This document shows positions 11,182-23,770 of a stretch of DNA of 64,000 bases, piece by piece. The stretch covers positions 21,434,501 to 21,498,500 of the forward strand of contig NC_036447.1 of NCBI RefSeq assembly GCF_002775205.1. Direction: 5' to 3'. Positions within the stretch are counted from its first letter, which is position 1. Every line of letters starts with the position of its first letter. Source of the stretch: Xiphophorus maculatus (lineage: Eukaryota; Chordata; Actinopteri; Cyprinodontiformes; Poeciliidae). The position numbers were made by a program, and so were the translations under genes. The notes beneath the pieces were generated by a model. It had not been told where the DNA came from. It made no database searches and was given only the letters and a program-made list of their open reading frames with translations.

Positions 11182-14100
11182 TCAGTATTTGGGCGGCAGG
11201 TAGCCGGTGTCGCTCTGCGGCGGGAGGTTTGAGGTGAAGGTGGGCTGCTTCTGGGATTCGGGCATGTTGCTGGGGTAGGTGTAGGTGGTGGGGGTGTAGG
11301 TGGTGGGAGCATAGGTTGGGGGGTACGGGGTGTGGATTTCCGGGGCTGGATCCGTGTAGGTGGGAATGCTGACGTCGTCCACGCCCCGACGGAAACGGCC
11401 CAGGGCGAAGTAGGTCAGGATTCCCTGCAGGAGGAGAGGATGATCAGTAAGTCATATACTTATTTTCCAGCAATAAGTCAAAGACGGTTAATAATGTAAC
11501 CATTCTGGATTTAATGCAGATGAAAGCTTGGAAAGATGCTTTTAAGAGCCGAAAACTTTAGCCCATTGAGCTAAATGTGACTCTACGTGCGCTGGTGTCA
11601 GATACCGTGTGATATCTGACACCAACATGTTTCAACTTATCTGTAAAATCCTGTGAAAGCTGATATATTCACAGCTTCCTGTTCATCTGGAGGAAACCAG
11701 CAGGTCTCGTTGTCCCAGATATCACACAACTCTGGTGACATCATTCAGTCAGACTCACTCAAATCCCTGAAAATTTCTCCCCGTTGTGCAACACCTTTTT
11801 AGACCATGTTGTTCAAAGGAGACATCCATAGAAGTGGAGGTTCTTGAATTACAGTTTGGTGCATGTTTTCATAAATATACATCAATAGCGCCAATTTATT
11901 TAATAGAGGCACAGGAAGTAAATACAGAATATGGGTCTCAAACCAGTTTAGGTCAATCCCAATTCACTGCTCACTGGCAGGGCAGCCTGATTCAACTAGC
12001 AGGAATATTTTTTGGACATATTTTAAATGATGGCCAATGAGTTAGTAGTAAAATATTTTCTCAGTCAATATTAAGGGGCACCAATAACCGTAGCAGAGTT
12101 TGGATCACAGCAGCTAGCCATCAGGGGACATCCAGCTAAAGGTCATGGTTTCTTTTTGATTACACAACTGTACCACAACCAGTATACTTTATTTTGACTG
12201 GGTTTGAACCTGTGTTTTCCATTACAGCCCATGTTTTTTTCCATTGTTAACAATAACGCGACTGTTTTGGCTGCTGCAGATTCTCATCTAATCTGTATTA
12301 TGTAATAACCTGCTGCCTATTTGCTTTTCCTGCTCATGCTATGCTTTTATAAAGCTTTTATAAAGCATAGCATGATGTTCATAAAGCAGGAGAAAACAAC
12401 CTTTTCTGTAACCTTACTCTGCACAGAATTAATAAGCCAGGAACGTGTGCCTGACACCAGACACATTTATGGATGTAAATACAGACATAAATGTATGTCT
12501 GTATTTACAGAAAATTCTGTTTCCCAATTAATAATTAAACTATTAGTAATCACGATACATTTCACTAAAGTAAACAAACACATGAAATCTTACTATTTAT
12601 AGAGAACTCTGAAAGGGCTGGAAATGAAATCTTGTGTTTTGTGTCTCAGACTCGGCTTTCAGCAGCACGCGGAAGTCAGACAATGTTGACTTTGAACGCG
12701 GTTATCACACTAAGGACTTCTTGTTCTTTCAAACCCGTCTGCTTAGCTTTCAGACCTGCTACAGTCTGTGAGATATTCTCAAAAAGGACAGAAAGGCCAC
12801 AGCAGATAAATCATCATTGAATTTACGACTTTAAATAAGCAACAATTTCACATGCGTTTGTTTTTTACCAACTGGTTTAAAGAGGTTTAAATATTTTGCT
12901 TTTCTTTACAAGGCAAGATGTTTTCAAGACCTGAGAAAAGTTGAGCCATTATTGCTCAACAGGTTAGAGAAGTAAAAAAGCTTCCAAAAATATCCAGAGG
13001 TAGCCTGGATTTCAACATACCTTAGATGTTTTTCTTTTTTCTTTTTTACAAACAGAGGAAGTTCAACACCATTGTTAGCCTCCACAGGAGCGACCAATGA
13101 GGTCATAAAGAGGCAACAGCAGAGCAGCTAAACCTCACAACACGACTCGTCTATCAGGAGAGAAGTGAAACAAGGATGTGGGAAAGGAGAGAAAACTGCT
13201 AGCTAACACAAATGTTACAGCTAATGTAGGGTTTAATCACACAAAAGAGATTCAGGACCTTTTGTTTGGAAAGAGCTTTAACAGAAATGACCCAAACTTA
13301 AGCTTTTTCTGAGTAAAATGGAGCAAGAACCTCTTTCAAATCCAATCATTATTCAGTCAGCGAACACAGCATCCCAAAGCGCTACCAGGTGACCAAACGA
13401 CAGTAGCTTTCAATAATACTGTGCAAATAGGACTAGCTGTTATGAGTATTAAAATATAGTCAAACTAACCACAACTAACAAGACTTGTAATAAGAAGCCC
13501 AAGAATGGTATATTTTCTCTGCGTTATCTCCGAGTTTTCAATCTCTGTTGCCGAAAATGCTGGACTTGGAAATGTTGGCTTTATTTTGGAAACCTTTCTT
13601 GGGGAGACATATGGAAGCTACTGATGCTAACCGTGCTAACCACTAATAAAGGTTGTAAGGCGTGGTTTAAAATGTCAAATATTTAATCAGTTTGTCAAAC
13701 TGGTAAGATTAAAATGAATAAAACAGTCATGGCTAGAAATATATTTTAAATTATATTTTATATATTGTTATGGTCTAGGTCTTTAAGGACAAATTGGCGA
13801 CACAATTTGGAGTGTTGGGTGCGTCTCTATTCAGAACAAAATGTCTCAGCAGTTACTAAACAATATATAAATATAAATTAATTCACATGTAATTACCTGG
13901 TCAGAATTTTTCATCAGCTTTCTAACGAGGTTAGTTGGTAGTCATGAATGTAAATGATTCAGAGATGTTTTCTTGCTCATAAACAACCACCGTCAACCAT
14001 TCCACTCAGAGTAAGATGTTTTTTAAACAGCACCCTCTCCACCACATAGTGGACAGTCAGCGGAGCACCTTCTCACATAGGCTGCTCCAGCTCCGCTGTC

Positions 14101-17100
14101 GTAGGGACAGATACAGGAAATCCTTCCTGCCACATGCCATCTCACTGTACAATAAAAGCTAAATCATTGTTCTGCACTAATCAGTCCAATTTTGCACAAC
14201 TGCACTGTGGCACACTTGTTGTACATATATTTACATATACATATCTGCATTTTTTGAATCCTTGCAAGGATTGCTCTTAAGTTGTTTCTTATATTAACAG
14301 CATTTTATATTTTATTTTTATTTTATCTACAACTACTACTCAGTGGTAGTTGTTATTGTGTCTTGTCTCTATGCTGTAACTGCGAAGTAATTTCCCTGCT
14401 GGGATGAATAAAGCACTTCTATTCTATTCTATTTTTGCGGACCAACGTTTTTGCGAACCAAGCCTGAGAATACGTCAAGAAAGCAAACACAGTGGCCTTT
14501 GTGCTTACCCATGTGGCGATGGAGAAGAACGAGAAGGCAATGGTGGCGCGCGCAGCGTCCTCGGGGATCGCCCTGACATCATGAGTGCGAGACCACTGAC
14601 TGGCCAAAAGGCAGAAACACACAAGCCACAGGAAGGTCCACGCGCCTGGAAAACATGGAGAGAGCGTTTCAAAAACAGTCACTTGCTTTTTAAAGTAAAA
14701 ACTCTGAAATAAAGAGCAAGCAAGCTTGACATTTGCTTGGAAACAACGGCTAAAAGTCTATCCATCTGCTCAGTTGAGCACAAGCTGTTGTTTCTTCCTC
14801 AAACTAACACTTCTTTGTTTGCTTGAAGAATGGCCAACTGTGTGTTGTGTGCAGCTGATAAGCGAGCATTTCATCAGAATCTGCCGGGTCATCCTCCCGC
14901 CGCTCCACCCTGCTTCTCAGTAAGTACAGAGTTAAGCACAGAAAAACTCGCTATTATATTCAGGAGATGATGATGATGCCAGGAGATTTAGCTTCACAGA
15001 AGAGTAACACATTTAGATTAATTAATTATTATATTAATTATTGACATGGAGGTAAAACTACAGCTGGCTACTGACTGCCATCCTCCATTATTATTATTAT
15101 TATTATTATTTGTATCCAAGTATATTGAAGTATTTTTGATGAATGAATCAGAGGCAAATAATAATTGAAGAAAAAAAATCTAAAATGTATTTTAACATTC
15201 ACTTCTAGTTAACTGCATGTGATTTTCTGGAGATTTTAATTTTACACCCTGTTCCCACTGTCTCCGGTTCTGATCCTTGATTAATCCAGTTGACTTTATG
15301 GAATATGACAGATTATTATTCCTGGTCAAACCTTGATAACTTTGAGAAATATCCTACTGGAGCATGTTAATCAATAGAGTCATATATCCACATTTCCTAA
15401 CAAAAGACTAACGGCAGATAATAAAAGGATACTTAAATCATCTGCTGACAAAGACAAAGCAAAATATTTCCTAAAGTGGGTAAAACACAAAATATCTATG
15501 TGCAGATAGATTTCATTACTAAAAATGTCGAAAACAAAACACAGCAACAATAAAAAAAAAAAAACTACAAAGCTGCAAAAAGGTAAAAGTATAATTACAA
15601 TTTTTTGTGCAATATTGAGTGCGAATGTTCACACATGCTCTCTATATTATACAAGGACTCAGTCTCATCGCCTGCTTTCAGGAAGGGACAAAAATCCTAA
15701 TAAAACAAAAATACAAATAAAGTTACAACGATGTAGATTCTCAGAAATCCATGACCTAAAAACTTTGTCTTTTTTTTCGTTTTTGCTTCAATGTGTGATT
15801 GCTGTTTTCCTGTTTCTTTCTTGTTTAGCGTTATGTCAAGGACCGTGATTGGTTGACTGACTCATTGATTGACATAGATATCAATGCTGTTGATCTGATC
15901 GGTTGCCAAGCAGCAGGTCTGGTCTTTATGTGAGGGTTGACCTGATTAGAGCTGATGACGAGCAGAGAGGGAGGAGTTTTCCCCTTTGAAATAGAGGGCA
16001 AAATGTTTACCAACCTCCTCTCATGGCCCACGTTTACATGGCCACTTTATTAGGTACACATCTTCAAACGTGAAGGCGAAAATCGGGAGAACGAACTGGC
16101 TTTGATTGTGGCGTGGCTCGTGGTGCGAGGCGGCCTGGTGTGAGAATTTAATAACTGAGATTTTGACTGTTTGTTGAGTATAGAGAGAACGGTCCGAAAA
16201 GACAAATCACCCAGTCAGCAGTAGCCGTGTTTGCTACATGTGTTGATGTCTGAGCAGTTAAAGAAAATATAAAACTCAACTATAGCTCAAATAGCCATTT
16301 GTTGGAGCCAGGGTAAGAAGAATCATCCTGTCTTTCAGCAAATGTTCAGGCTGGGGGAGGTATAATGGTCGGGGGGGGGGTCATTTCTTGGGACACTTTA
16401 GATCCGCTAATACCAGGTGAGCATCATATAAAACACCACTGCTGACCGGAGTATTGCATCTGATAACCTCTATCCCTGTATGACCATCAGAAGAGTGTAC
16501 CCCTCTTCTGATGGGACAGCGAGTTCACTGAACTCCAGTTACCTCCTAAGTTACCAGATCTTGATCCAACAGAGCAGCTTCACCAACAAAAGAGGGTCCA
16601 ACCCCATGATAAGAAGGTGTTTCTAATAAAGTGACCAGTTAGGAGAAAATCCAACAAGTTCAACAGCAGCTTTTGTTATTTCAAATTCACAGCCGTGGTG
16701 CGAATGAATCGAGCATAAGTTTGAGGTCAGGGGATGCGGCTCTCCCCAGACTGCTGGATCTAAAGTATGAACCAACTGCATCGTTTTTATAAAATTTACA
16801 AACAGATCCTCTTATACCTACATGTAATCCATATAATGGAGACCAACTTACTGGATTAACAATTGGCCTAAAAACTAGAGAGGATGGGAACAAAATTAAC
16901 AACAACAACAACAAAAACCCACTGATTGATGCAGCTGTTGTACCTAACAAAGTCCACCACTCACCTGAGAATCCAAGGTCCGCCATGACAGCGTACTTCC
17001 TGTCCTGGGCGTTGCTCATAAAGGGAACGTAAACATCCAGCATGAGAAAGGCCACGCAGGCCAGGAAGGCGATCACCCCGACTCCCACGGCATACTGACA

Positions 17101-20100
17101 CGTCGAGTCGCTCTGGTTGAAGATGCACTTTGCCTGGGAGCTGCTAGGAGGGTTGACGTACCCCTCCGTGGTGATGCAGGCAAACACCACCAGGGCAAAC
17201 ACCTTCAGAAGAGAAGAGAAACAAAGAGGCCATCGTTATGAAAATACTGTATATATTAAACATAAAATACATTTGTTTTTGAGCCCTGACACTTTAAAGC
17301 TGGCCTCTCTCCTGCTCTTTCTGACACTCCACCTTCAGCAAGTCATCACAGCGTTCCTCCATCCTGCTGCTTACAACCATTCTTTAACGTTTGACGGAGA
17401 TGATGAGCTCAGCCGGCGCACAGTTCCACCAGGTGTGTGCTAATTGCTGCTGCCGCTAGTCTGGAGGAGCTTTGTGGAAATTGTGAAACCAAGCGTTGCT
17501 GCACCTCTGAATGGTTGCCATGGGAAATTCAAAGATTTTCTCAAACATGCATGAAAGAATCAAAGCAGCAGCACTCCGTTTATGTTTTCGATAAGGGAAT
17601 AACATCATAACATGATATAGAGCTAAAATAAAAGGTCAATTTTATTTTAGCCTTCAGGCAGTCATATGGTTCATTTTATGAAAGCACTAAAGGAAATGTC
17701 TAAAAAGAACTGAATTCAATGTATGTAAAAGATTGAATTCAGATTGAATTCATGTAAAAGAATGAGGAATTTGCTTGGCTTTCACATTAGCAACATAATT
17801 TTATGTTTTGTTGTTCGACAACGGGAGGCAGGACTATAAAAGCATCTTGTATTTGCTTTCCACAGTCAGGTAAAAGAATAACAAGATTAAACTGCGTCAC
17901 AAACAGCCCCGTTTCTCACTGCCGACACTTTAAATGCCCCTCCCGTTCCCCTTCTGCCCCGTGGTTGCGGTCGGCCACTATCCGCTCTGATTACTCGCTG
18001 CACCATGTGACCTCATTTTGGGTGCAGCTGCTTGCCATGTGATTCCTGAGATGCCACCAGCTCCCTCCACAACGCTCATAATGGGAGCGGAGAGGGGAGG
18101 AGAATGCAGCAGGAGCTGGAAAATGGAGGTTCAGGTTGAAGCTTAAGGTACATAACAGGACAGACAGTAAATATATCATTTCCCTTGAAAGGATCATGAT
18201 TTCCTCTTTAAAAACATGTATGTCTAAAAATCTAAACTCAGATTTTTCCTACGTCTAAAGCAACCTCCAACTGATAAATTATTCAACACTAACTTTTTAA
18301 ACTGGCTTTACAAAACATTACACTTACCTTTACATGTGCAGACCACTAAAACTGCTGAAACTTTTAAATCTTTGCTCAAAACTCATTTTCATTCCCTGCC
18401 GTTTGATTCAAAAAGAGTTTGCGATTCTTTCATAGTAACAGTTTGTGTTGTATCTTTGTATTTTGTTTCAACCTTATTTTTTGCTCTCTTGTTCTTATTG
18501 TTGTTTAGCATGTTTCACTTTATTGAATGGTAGCACGTTGGCAAATGTCTGTGTTTTTTATGCCCAGAGGGCTTCCCTCAGTGTAATATAAGCCTGGCGG
18601 CCCACCAGGCTTTACTTCTGCTCCCACCAGGTTTGGCATTGTTAGTTTATCTTAGTTTTTTTTTTATTACTGCCTTTTTCAAGACTTTATAGTTGGTGTT
18701 TAGGCATTAATCTTCCAGTTTTCCAATAATGCATAAATATCAAGTTATATTTTCAAATTTCCTGTCCTGTGATATTTTCAAACTTTAAACATTTTTTAAC
18801 TCAAAAACATGACGTTCTGCGGGACGACTGCCTTAGTGCCCTGACCACCGGGCTTAGCAAGTCTTCTGGGGGTTTTCTGCTTGTCAGGAAAGTCATTTTT
18901 AACTAATGACTTTATCACTGAGCATAATCTCTGTGTTATGTTTTTAACAGAAACATAGTTGGATGAAAACCGTGATCAATATCTAATATCAAACATGCAA
19001 CACACAATCGAGGACACATGCTGGACTTATCAGTAAGGGAGTTAATATTTAATTGATCTCTGTAATTGATGTCTAATTCACATGGAGAACTACTCTAGTA
19101 AGAAGAGAAAGAAGTGATTGTCGAAAGGTTAAACAAAAATGGCTAAAAACTCAACTTTGCTGGAAACTCTTGAAAGAAAGGATGAACATATGTCACTTAA
19201 CCCTGAAGCATGCAAGAGAATCATTCTTCTTTGAAATCATTAATGAACATATTGACCCTGCTTGTGTCTTGTTTGCCATAGTTGAGTGACTAACAAACCC
19301 TCCTGCGACTGCAATGAATTCGCTTCTTACAGAGAAGATTCTGAAAATCAGAGGGTTAATCATCATTATCCAACCCATTACTAATATTATGTTCAATCAA
19401 TATCAATCTAGAGACAATACTGTTCTACCAACTCAACCCCCCCACACTCCCAAAAAAACTAGAAGGAATTATAAATCAGTTAAGCTCCTCTTCTTGCTGT
19501 CCTGATATCATACCCACAACTTTTCTTAAGAAAGGTCAGCCTGTCATAAGCTCATCCCTCTCATCAGGTGTTTTAAAACAGCAGTTATCAAGCCTTTTAT
19601 AAAAAAAAAACAAACAAACAATCAATCTGGACAAATCACTACTGCAGAATTACAGGCCAATCTCCAACCTCCCATTCATCACCAAAATCATTGAAAAAGT
19701 TGTTTTAATAGTTAAATAGCTTCCTAACAATAACAAACCGCTTTGACGTCTGAGTCCGGTTTCCGTGGTTACCACAGTACTGGGGCCGCCCTCGTCAAAG
19801 TGTTCAATCCACATAAATACAGACTGTGGAAGAACCACAGCGCTAGTTCTGTTGGACTTAACGGGAGACAGTGGTAGGAGTTCGACCTGTAACCCGGTGG
19901 GTTGTGGGTTCGAATCCCCACTCCATCTTTCTCAGTCGTCGTGTCCATGGGCGAGGCACTTCGTCGGCCTTCCGAGTCTCTGTTGCCCGATTATTACAGC
20001 TAGAAAGTACTGATCAGGCCCCAAAATGTGGATGACACATGAAGACAATTACAAAGTCGGTCTTCTATCACCTGAAGAACATTTTCAAGATTAAACGTCT

Positions 20101-22364
20101 CAGCAAGATCTAGAGAAAGTCCTCCATGTGTTTTCTTCCTCTAGTGCTTTGTTTAGTCACATTGATTACTGCAATAGTGTCGTCACAGGTCTGATTTGAA
20201 AGAAAAAAATAAAATAAAATCAGACAGCTGCGGCTGATCCAGAACGCTGCTGCGAATCTTCTTACTAAAACCAAGAAGCTAGAGCAAACCATCCCATTTT
20301 TAAAGTCCTTACTCTGGCTCCCTGTAGCTCTGAGAAGTAATGATTCTAACTTTTAAACATCTGCAAAAGGTAAACTATGCTTGCATGAACCATCCACATT
20401 AGTAGTTGACTTTTGCAGGTTTTCTTCATTTCAGATCACAATAGTCCTTATAATCCAGTGGCTACGATCCACCGTATGGTGACTTCTCTTAGTCCTAGAC
20501 TAGCTAAAGCACATCATGGGACCCGGAGGTATGTTTCCAGAAAACAAAAAACAAAAACAAGATTAAAGTTAGGTTTAAATCACCAGATATAGACTCTGAT
20601 CTGGTATGAAGGAATTGCAAATGAGTTGTACACAGCCGCAGCAAGCATGCACTGCATTTACCCAGGGAGAGCAGTAGCTGACCAGGAGTAACAGGAAAGG
20701 GTCAGCAGGTGGGGGGAGGTATCACCTTACCTGCCCGTTCAGAGCCCCTATTTACCACCAACACTCTTCATCTCCCTCACACACACTGTGTTTCACATAA
20801 ACAACGATGGCAGCCAAGGGCATGTTCTGTCCTCAGCCCTCCTCTGATAGCCTGAATGCAGAACTTTATCTGCATCAAAATACACGTTTTGACTCCTCTG
20901 AATCTGGAGGATTTCATTTCTCAGGAGTATCTCAATTAGACAAAGAGAGTTTGGAAGGTTTTATTCCACCAGGGGGACGGAAACCGTCCCACTCAAAGTC
21001 TGAGTCAGACCCAGGCAGGCGAAGCCTGGGACGCTGTGGTTTTAGAGGCCTCAAAATTGTGCAAATGATCATTTTAGTAACCGATTAATTTAATTATTTT
21101 GACGATTAAACTGATATGAAAACACACATATTCTACATTTTTGTCATTTAACTTCTTAAGCCCTTTATATCCAATATTACAAATACATTAAATAAATGAT
21201 TCAATTCCTTTTTTAAGTAAGGAAAACATTTTATTGCCTAAAATGCAACGACATAGCATTCTTTTAGTAAACCTGAACCAGGTGAAGATAAACTAGAGCA
21301 CTTGAGGAGTTTTGGCTTAAATATATTTACAGACAAAGATGTTTTTGTCCTAAATGCAAACGTATATATTTTTAGTACAGTTCTGGCTTAATTAATGCCG
21401 TGAAAATACCCCCCCCCCCCAGATAACGATGAATCGATGAATCAGTTTCTAAATTTGTTGACGGTTGTTTCAATAATCGATTAATCTAATTAATTGTTTC
21501 AGTCATAATCACAACTGCTGGCAACAGTGATGTCACAGTCCCTCCTCTAACCTAACCTTTGACCCCTGGGCACTGACAGAGAGCTTTAACTGCATCCTCC
21601 ACATCTCCTACTGTGTGTTTGGTCAGTTTCAGTGACTGTGTTACTCCATTTAGGTTAACATGGTTACAGTCACATTTTCAGCAAAAGAGAAAAGAAAGAA
21701 AAAAGAGAATATCCAACATAATCCATAATCCAACAACCCTGAAGATCATGCTACCAAAACTCCTGAATTAGGCCCTGCTCACAGTAAATATTACTGTTTC
21801 ACGAGACACAATAATACAAATTTATATTTAATAAAATTACCTAGCAACAGGTAATTTTACACACAAGCATATCCCCCTCAGCATGAGTTACCATAATTTC
21901 TCCTCATAAGCGCCTCAACGTATAATATAACTACAGTCGTTTTCTTCCATTGCACAACATGGAAGTAGGACAGAGTTAAGGTCAGAGACTAACAGCAGCG
22001 TTCAGACGCTCAGTTCATCCCGGAAGTGAAAATCTACATGACATTTGTCTGCCTTTTGTCTTGAGTGTTGATCTGTCACCGCGCAGGCTGCAAAAAAAAA
22101 ACCCACCACGCCTGCTGGAGACGCACCACGAAGAACCAGTTTTAACTCTCCAGCTCATTTATTTATTTAAAACCAGAGTCCACCTGTTTACACATTAGGT
22201 TAAAATCTCCACCGGCTCTGTTTAAGTCCGAGCTCCTCCAGCCTCTCACTCACCCAGCTGAGGACCCGCACGATTGTTTGCGGCTGTCGGACGAACTTGT
22301 AGAAGTCAAAGCCTACTCCAGCCAGCGCGACTCCGTATGCACTTGCACCTCCGGTCTCCGCCAT
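11182..22364 (-). CDS. syngr2: Synaptogyrin-2 (cellugyrin), 4 exons, 242 aa
   Basis: A four-pass MARVEL-domain protein of small vesicles, broadly expressed and involved in vesicle trafficking. Exons (5' to 3'): 22254-22364, 16965-17202, 14509-14645, 11182-11424, total 729 nt with consistent phase. The N-terminus ends in FDFYKFVRQPQTIVRVLSW as in the family. TM1 spans the exon 1/2 junction, TM2 is GVIAFLACVAFLMLDVYV, then SNAQDRKYAVMADLGFS, TM3 WTFLWLVCFCLLASQW and TM4 IAFSFFSIATWGILTYF. The cytosolic tail is rich in Pro, Thr and Tyr (TYAPTTYTPTTYTYPS) and ends in YLPPKY. I chose the ATG at 22364 by similarity; an upstream in-frame Met would add 23 residues. Intron 1 is about 5 kb and repeat-filled. 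The neighbour tk1 is convergent; a dense CpG promoter lies upstream. Confidence 0.96.
11593..11624. repeat. Perfect 12-bp hairpin, 8-nt loop (syngr2 intron 3)
   Basis: TGGTGTCAGATA (11593-11604) is followed after CCGTGTGA by its exact reverse complement (11613-11624). Confidence 0.9.
12335..12374. repeat. Near-perfect hairpin with tandem 11-mer (syngr2 intron 3)
   Basis: CATGCTATGCTTT at the left pairs with the right arm ending GCATAGCATG; 13 bp are perfect, then one bulged T and about five more pairs. Inside, TTTTATAAAGC is directly repeated. Confidence 0.85.
12474..12509. repeat. Perfect 16-bp hairpin, 4-nt loop (syngr2 intron 3)
   Basis: TGTAAATACAGACATA (12474-12489) is followed by AATG and its exact reverse complement (12494-12509). 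It is the longest perfect short-loop stem noticed in the window. Confidence 0.92.
14025..14434 (+). mobile_element. 3' end of a non-LTR retrotransposon with (TATTC)n tail
   Basis: The segment around 14085-14150 encodes, in the plus frame, the LINE-type C-terminal pattern RRDRYRKSFLPHAISLYN. It is followed by an AT-rich 3' UTR and the ending TGGGATGAATAAAGCACTTC with a TATTC repeat tail (to about 14434). The tail ends about 75 bp from syngr2 exon 3. It is 5'-truncated, as usual for LINE insertions. Confidence 0.75.
15087..15110. repeat. (ATT)n microsatellite in syngr2 intron 2 region
   Basis: Eight uninterrupted ATT units between syngr2 exons 3 and 2. Confidence 0.9.
16039..16637 (+). mobile_element. 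Internally deleted mariner/Tc1-like element in syngr2 intron 2
   Basis: Terminal inverted repeats are TGGCCACTTTATTAG (16039-16053) and CTAATAAAGTGACCA (16623-16637), 14 of 15 positions complementary. The inside keeps transposase scraps: a GGHFLGHF-like stretch near 16375-16400, a TTSSDG-related segment near 16490-16515 and PDLDPTEQ-like coding text near 16555-16580. At about 600 bp it is much shorter than an autonomous copy and its frames are broken. Confidence 0.8.
16484..16514. repeat. Perfect 12-bp hairpin inside the mariner remnant
   Basis: CCATCAGAAGAG (16484-16495) pairs exactly with CTCTTCTGATGG (16503-16514) across a 7-nt loop. Confidence 0.88.
17526..17640 (+). repeat. Dispersed repeat copy related to the 52-kb element
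   Basis: The pattern TCTCAAACATGCATGAAAGA, then an AGCACTCCGTTTATG-like stretch, then ATATAGAGCTAAAATAAAAG reappears on the minus strand of about 52640-52775. This shows a multi-copy element within this one window. It lies in syngr2 intron 1. Confidence 0.6.
18330..18600 (+). mobile_element. L2-like LINE 3' fragment in syngr2 intron 1
   Basis: The plus strand encodes TAETFKSLLKTHFHSLPF, the usual C-terminal pattern of L2-type LINE polyproteins. AT-rich 3' UTR-like sequence follows. It is separate from, and lies before, the larger L2-like copy to its right. Confidence 0.65.
18850..20410 (+). mobile_element. Decayed L2-like LINE spanning endonuclease to reverse-transcriptase regions
   Basis: Pieces appear in the correct order with stops and shifts. 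An endonuclease start like NDFITEHNLCVMFLTET lies near 18900-18960, an NEFAS-type linker near 19312, and RT text around 19630-19700 (pattern for 'YRPISNLPF'). A segment like HIDYCNSVVTGL is near 20160-20195, and a QLRLIQNAAANLLTKT-like segment near 20225-20275. Two short foreign stretches interrupt it, including a SINE at about 19862. No intact ORF remains. Confidence 0.75.
19862..19990 (+). mobile_element. tRNA-derived SINE inserted in the LINE remnant
   Basis: A box A-like AGTGGTAGGAG near 19873 and a perfect box B-like GGTTCGAATCC (19908-19918) are spaced as in a polymerase III promoter. The body then has TCTCAGTCGTCGTGTCCATG, a motif common in fish SINEs. It does not fold as a usable tRNA. 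Confidence 0.7.
21065..21510. repeat. AATCGATTAAT-rich dispersed repeat with facing ends
   Basis: The left end has CCGATTAATTTAATTATTTT and the right end has AATAATCGATTAATCTAATT, with a C run near 21411-21420 between. It resembles a common fish MITE whose ends carry CGATTAAT blocks. Family and exact borders are undetermined. It lies in syngr2 intron 1. Confidence 0.45.
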
Positions 22365-22439
22365 GTCTGACCCTGGGAGTGGAGCCGGGTCCCCCGGACA
22401 AGTGAAGGCAGCCTGTGGGCTTAGAGGAACCAAAGCTAA

Positions 22440-22560
22440 AAAACGCTGCCACCTCCTGAGAGCGTTTCCCTGAAGTGACAGCCGCAGCAGGAGGCGGAGA
22501 GCGGCGCGGTGAGGGGCGGAGCTGCCGGGGAGCCGTCCGCCTGGAGGACCGACAGACTGT
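22440..22560 (-). promoter_or_regulatory. CpG-dense syngr2 promoter region
   Basis: A sharp local rise in G+C and CpG in otherwise AT-rich DNA lies just upstream of syngr2 exon 1. It includes GGGGCGG (Sp1-type box, about 22514-22520) and GCGGCGCGG. No TATA box is visible, as expected for a broadly expressed gene. Confidence 0.65.
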
Positions 22561-22564
22561 GTTG

Positions 22565-23770
22565 CTTTTTCACAAATACGTTTCTTTTTTTCTTTTAAAA
22601 AAAAATCCTTACACCAGAATTACAGTAAACTTTGGCCAGCTTGACTAATTTTGGATGAATTTTGGCTTCTTAAAGCTGAAGTTGCAACAATTTCCCTCAA
22701 AGGAAACTCACAGCAGAGATTCAGGGACCGAATCGTGAGGTTTGTCCTTTCTTAACCTCGACAATATTATGAACTCAAAGCTCTTGTTCTAAGCATCATC
22801 TCTGATCGTACCAAATTATTCCCTCTCCAGATTTTGGCTGACACTGCATGCAACCTGCAGCAGGCATGGAATGGTGCATAAGAGGATCTGATTTTTATCT
22901 CAGTTAAACAAAACTAGGTTTTCACTGAGGGACAGCAACGCCGCAGCTGCTTTCAGTCAAACTTTCTGAATTAAATTTCACCTCTTTGATTTCTGGCAAT
23001 TAATGCAGGAAAACGAGAACAGCTTTATTATTTCTAGCCAATGTGAAATGCAGTTTGTTTGCAAAGAGAACAAAAGAGAGCTAAACACAAGTGCATCAAT
23101 GAAATAAGACCGGATTGCAAATTCTGTACTACTCACAGGATAATTGAGATGTTTTATTATTACTTTAAAACGTGATGAATTAATAAAACGTAGTTTGTGT
23201 CGAGTCAAGTTTATTTGTGTAGCATATTTCAACAACAACAGGGCAGTTCAAATACAGTAACCAATTATGAAACCGGTTAACAGTCTTTAGATGATATGAA
23301 CATGGATGATTCAGTTTCAACAGATTTAACTTCTTGTTCTTGTTAGTTACACAACACTGGTTGGTGCGCACATTTAGGACGCTCAGAAAATTATGACCAA
23401 ACCAAGTGCAAACTCAGTAGAAATACAAACTCTTTCGGTTGTCTCCTCTGCAGTTTAGCAATGGTTGGTCAATGCTTTAGGTACAGTCTAATTCCTGGCC
23501 GTCCATTGATAGGTTTCAGGGAATTTCAACAGCAAAGCACAGTTACAAATGCTAAGTATGTGATTTTTTTGTATGTAGAATTGTGTATAATATCCAAATT
23601 AAGTAAGTTGATGTTATGTTACAAAATGTAAGAAAGACTTCAAGATATTTGACAAAAAGACACTGCTTATTTTATAAAAATACCTTTAACATCATTTTGC
23701 TAAAACTATTACTACAAATATCTACACTAAAATGGCACCAGGGTATAGATAATCAACTAAGCTATAGTGT
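22565..23770. other. Gap between syngr2 promoter and receptor gene IgA, with probable IgA 3' UTR
   Basis: No exon is supported. Minus-strand AATAAA candidates (TTTATT on the plus strand) occur near 23019 and 23210, suggesting an IgA 3' UTR of roughly 550-750 nt. Confidence 0.5.

Noticed and set aside
11130-11312. Proline-rich minus-strand ORF
   Set aside because: An out-of-frame shadow of the syngr2 C-tail, whose Pro/Thr/Tyr codons shift to proline runs.
16687-16964. Extension of the syngr2 exon 2 frame past DLGFS
   Set aside because: It is intron read-through; a GTGAGT donor at 16964 and a matching exon 3 continue the family sequence.
19862-19935. Possible functional tRNA gene
   Set aside because: A and B boxes exist, but the acceptor and anticodon stems do not form and a SINE body follows.
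20807-21088. 93-codon ORF inside syngr2 intron 1, possible nested gene
   Set aside because: No recognisable domain, no splice partner, and its end runs into a dispersed AATCGATTAAT repeat.
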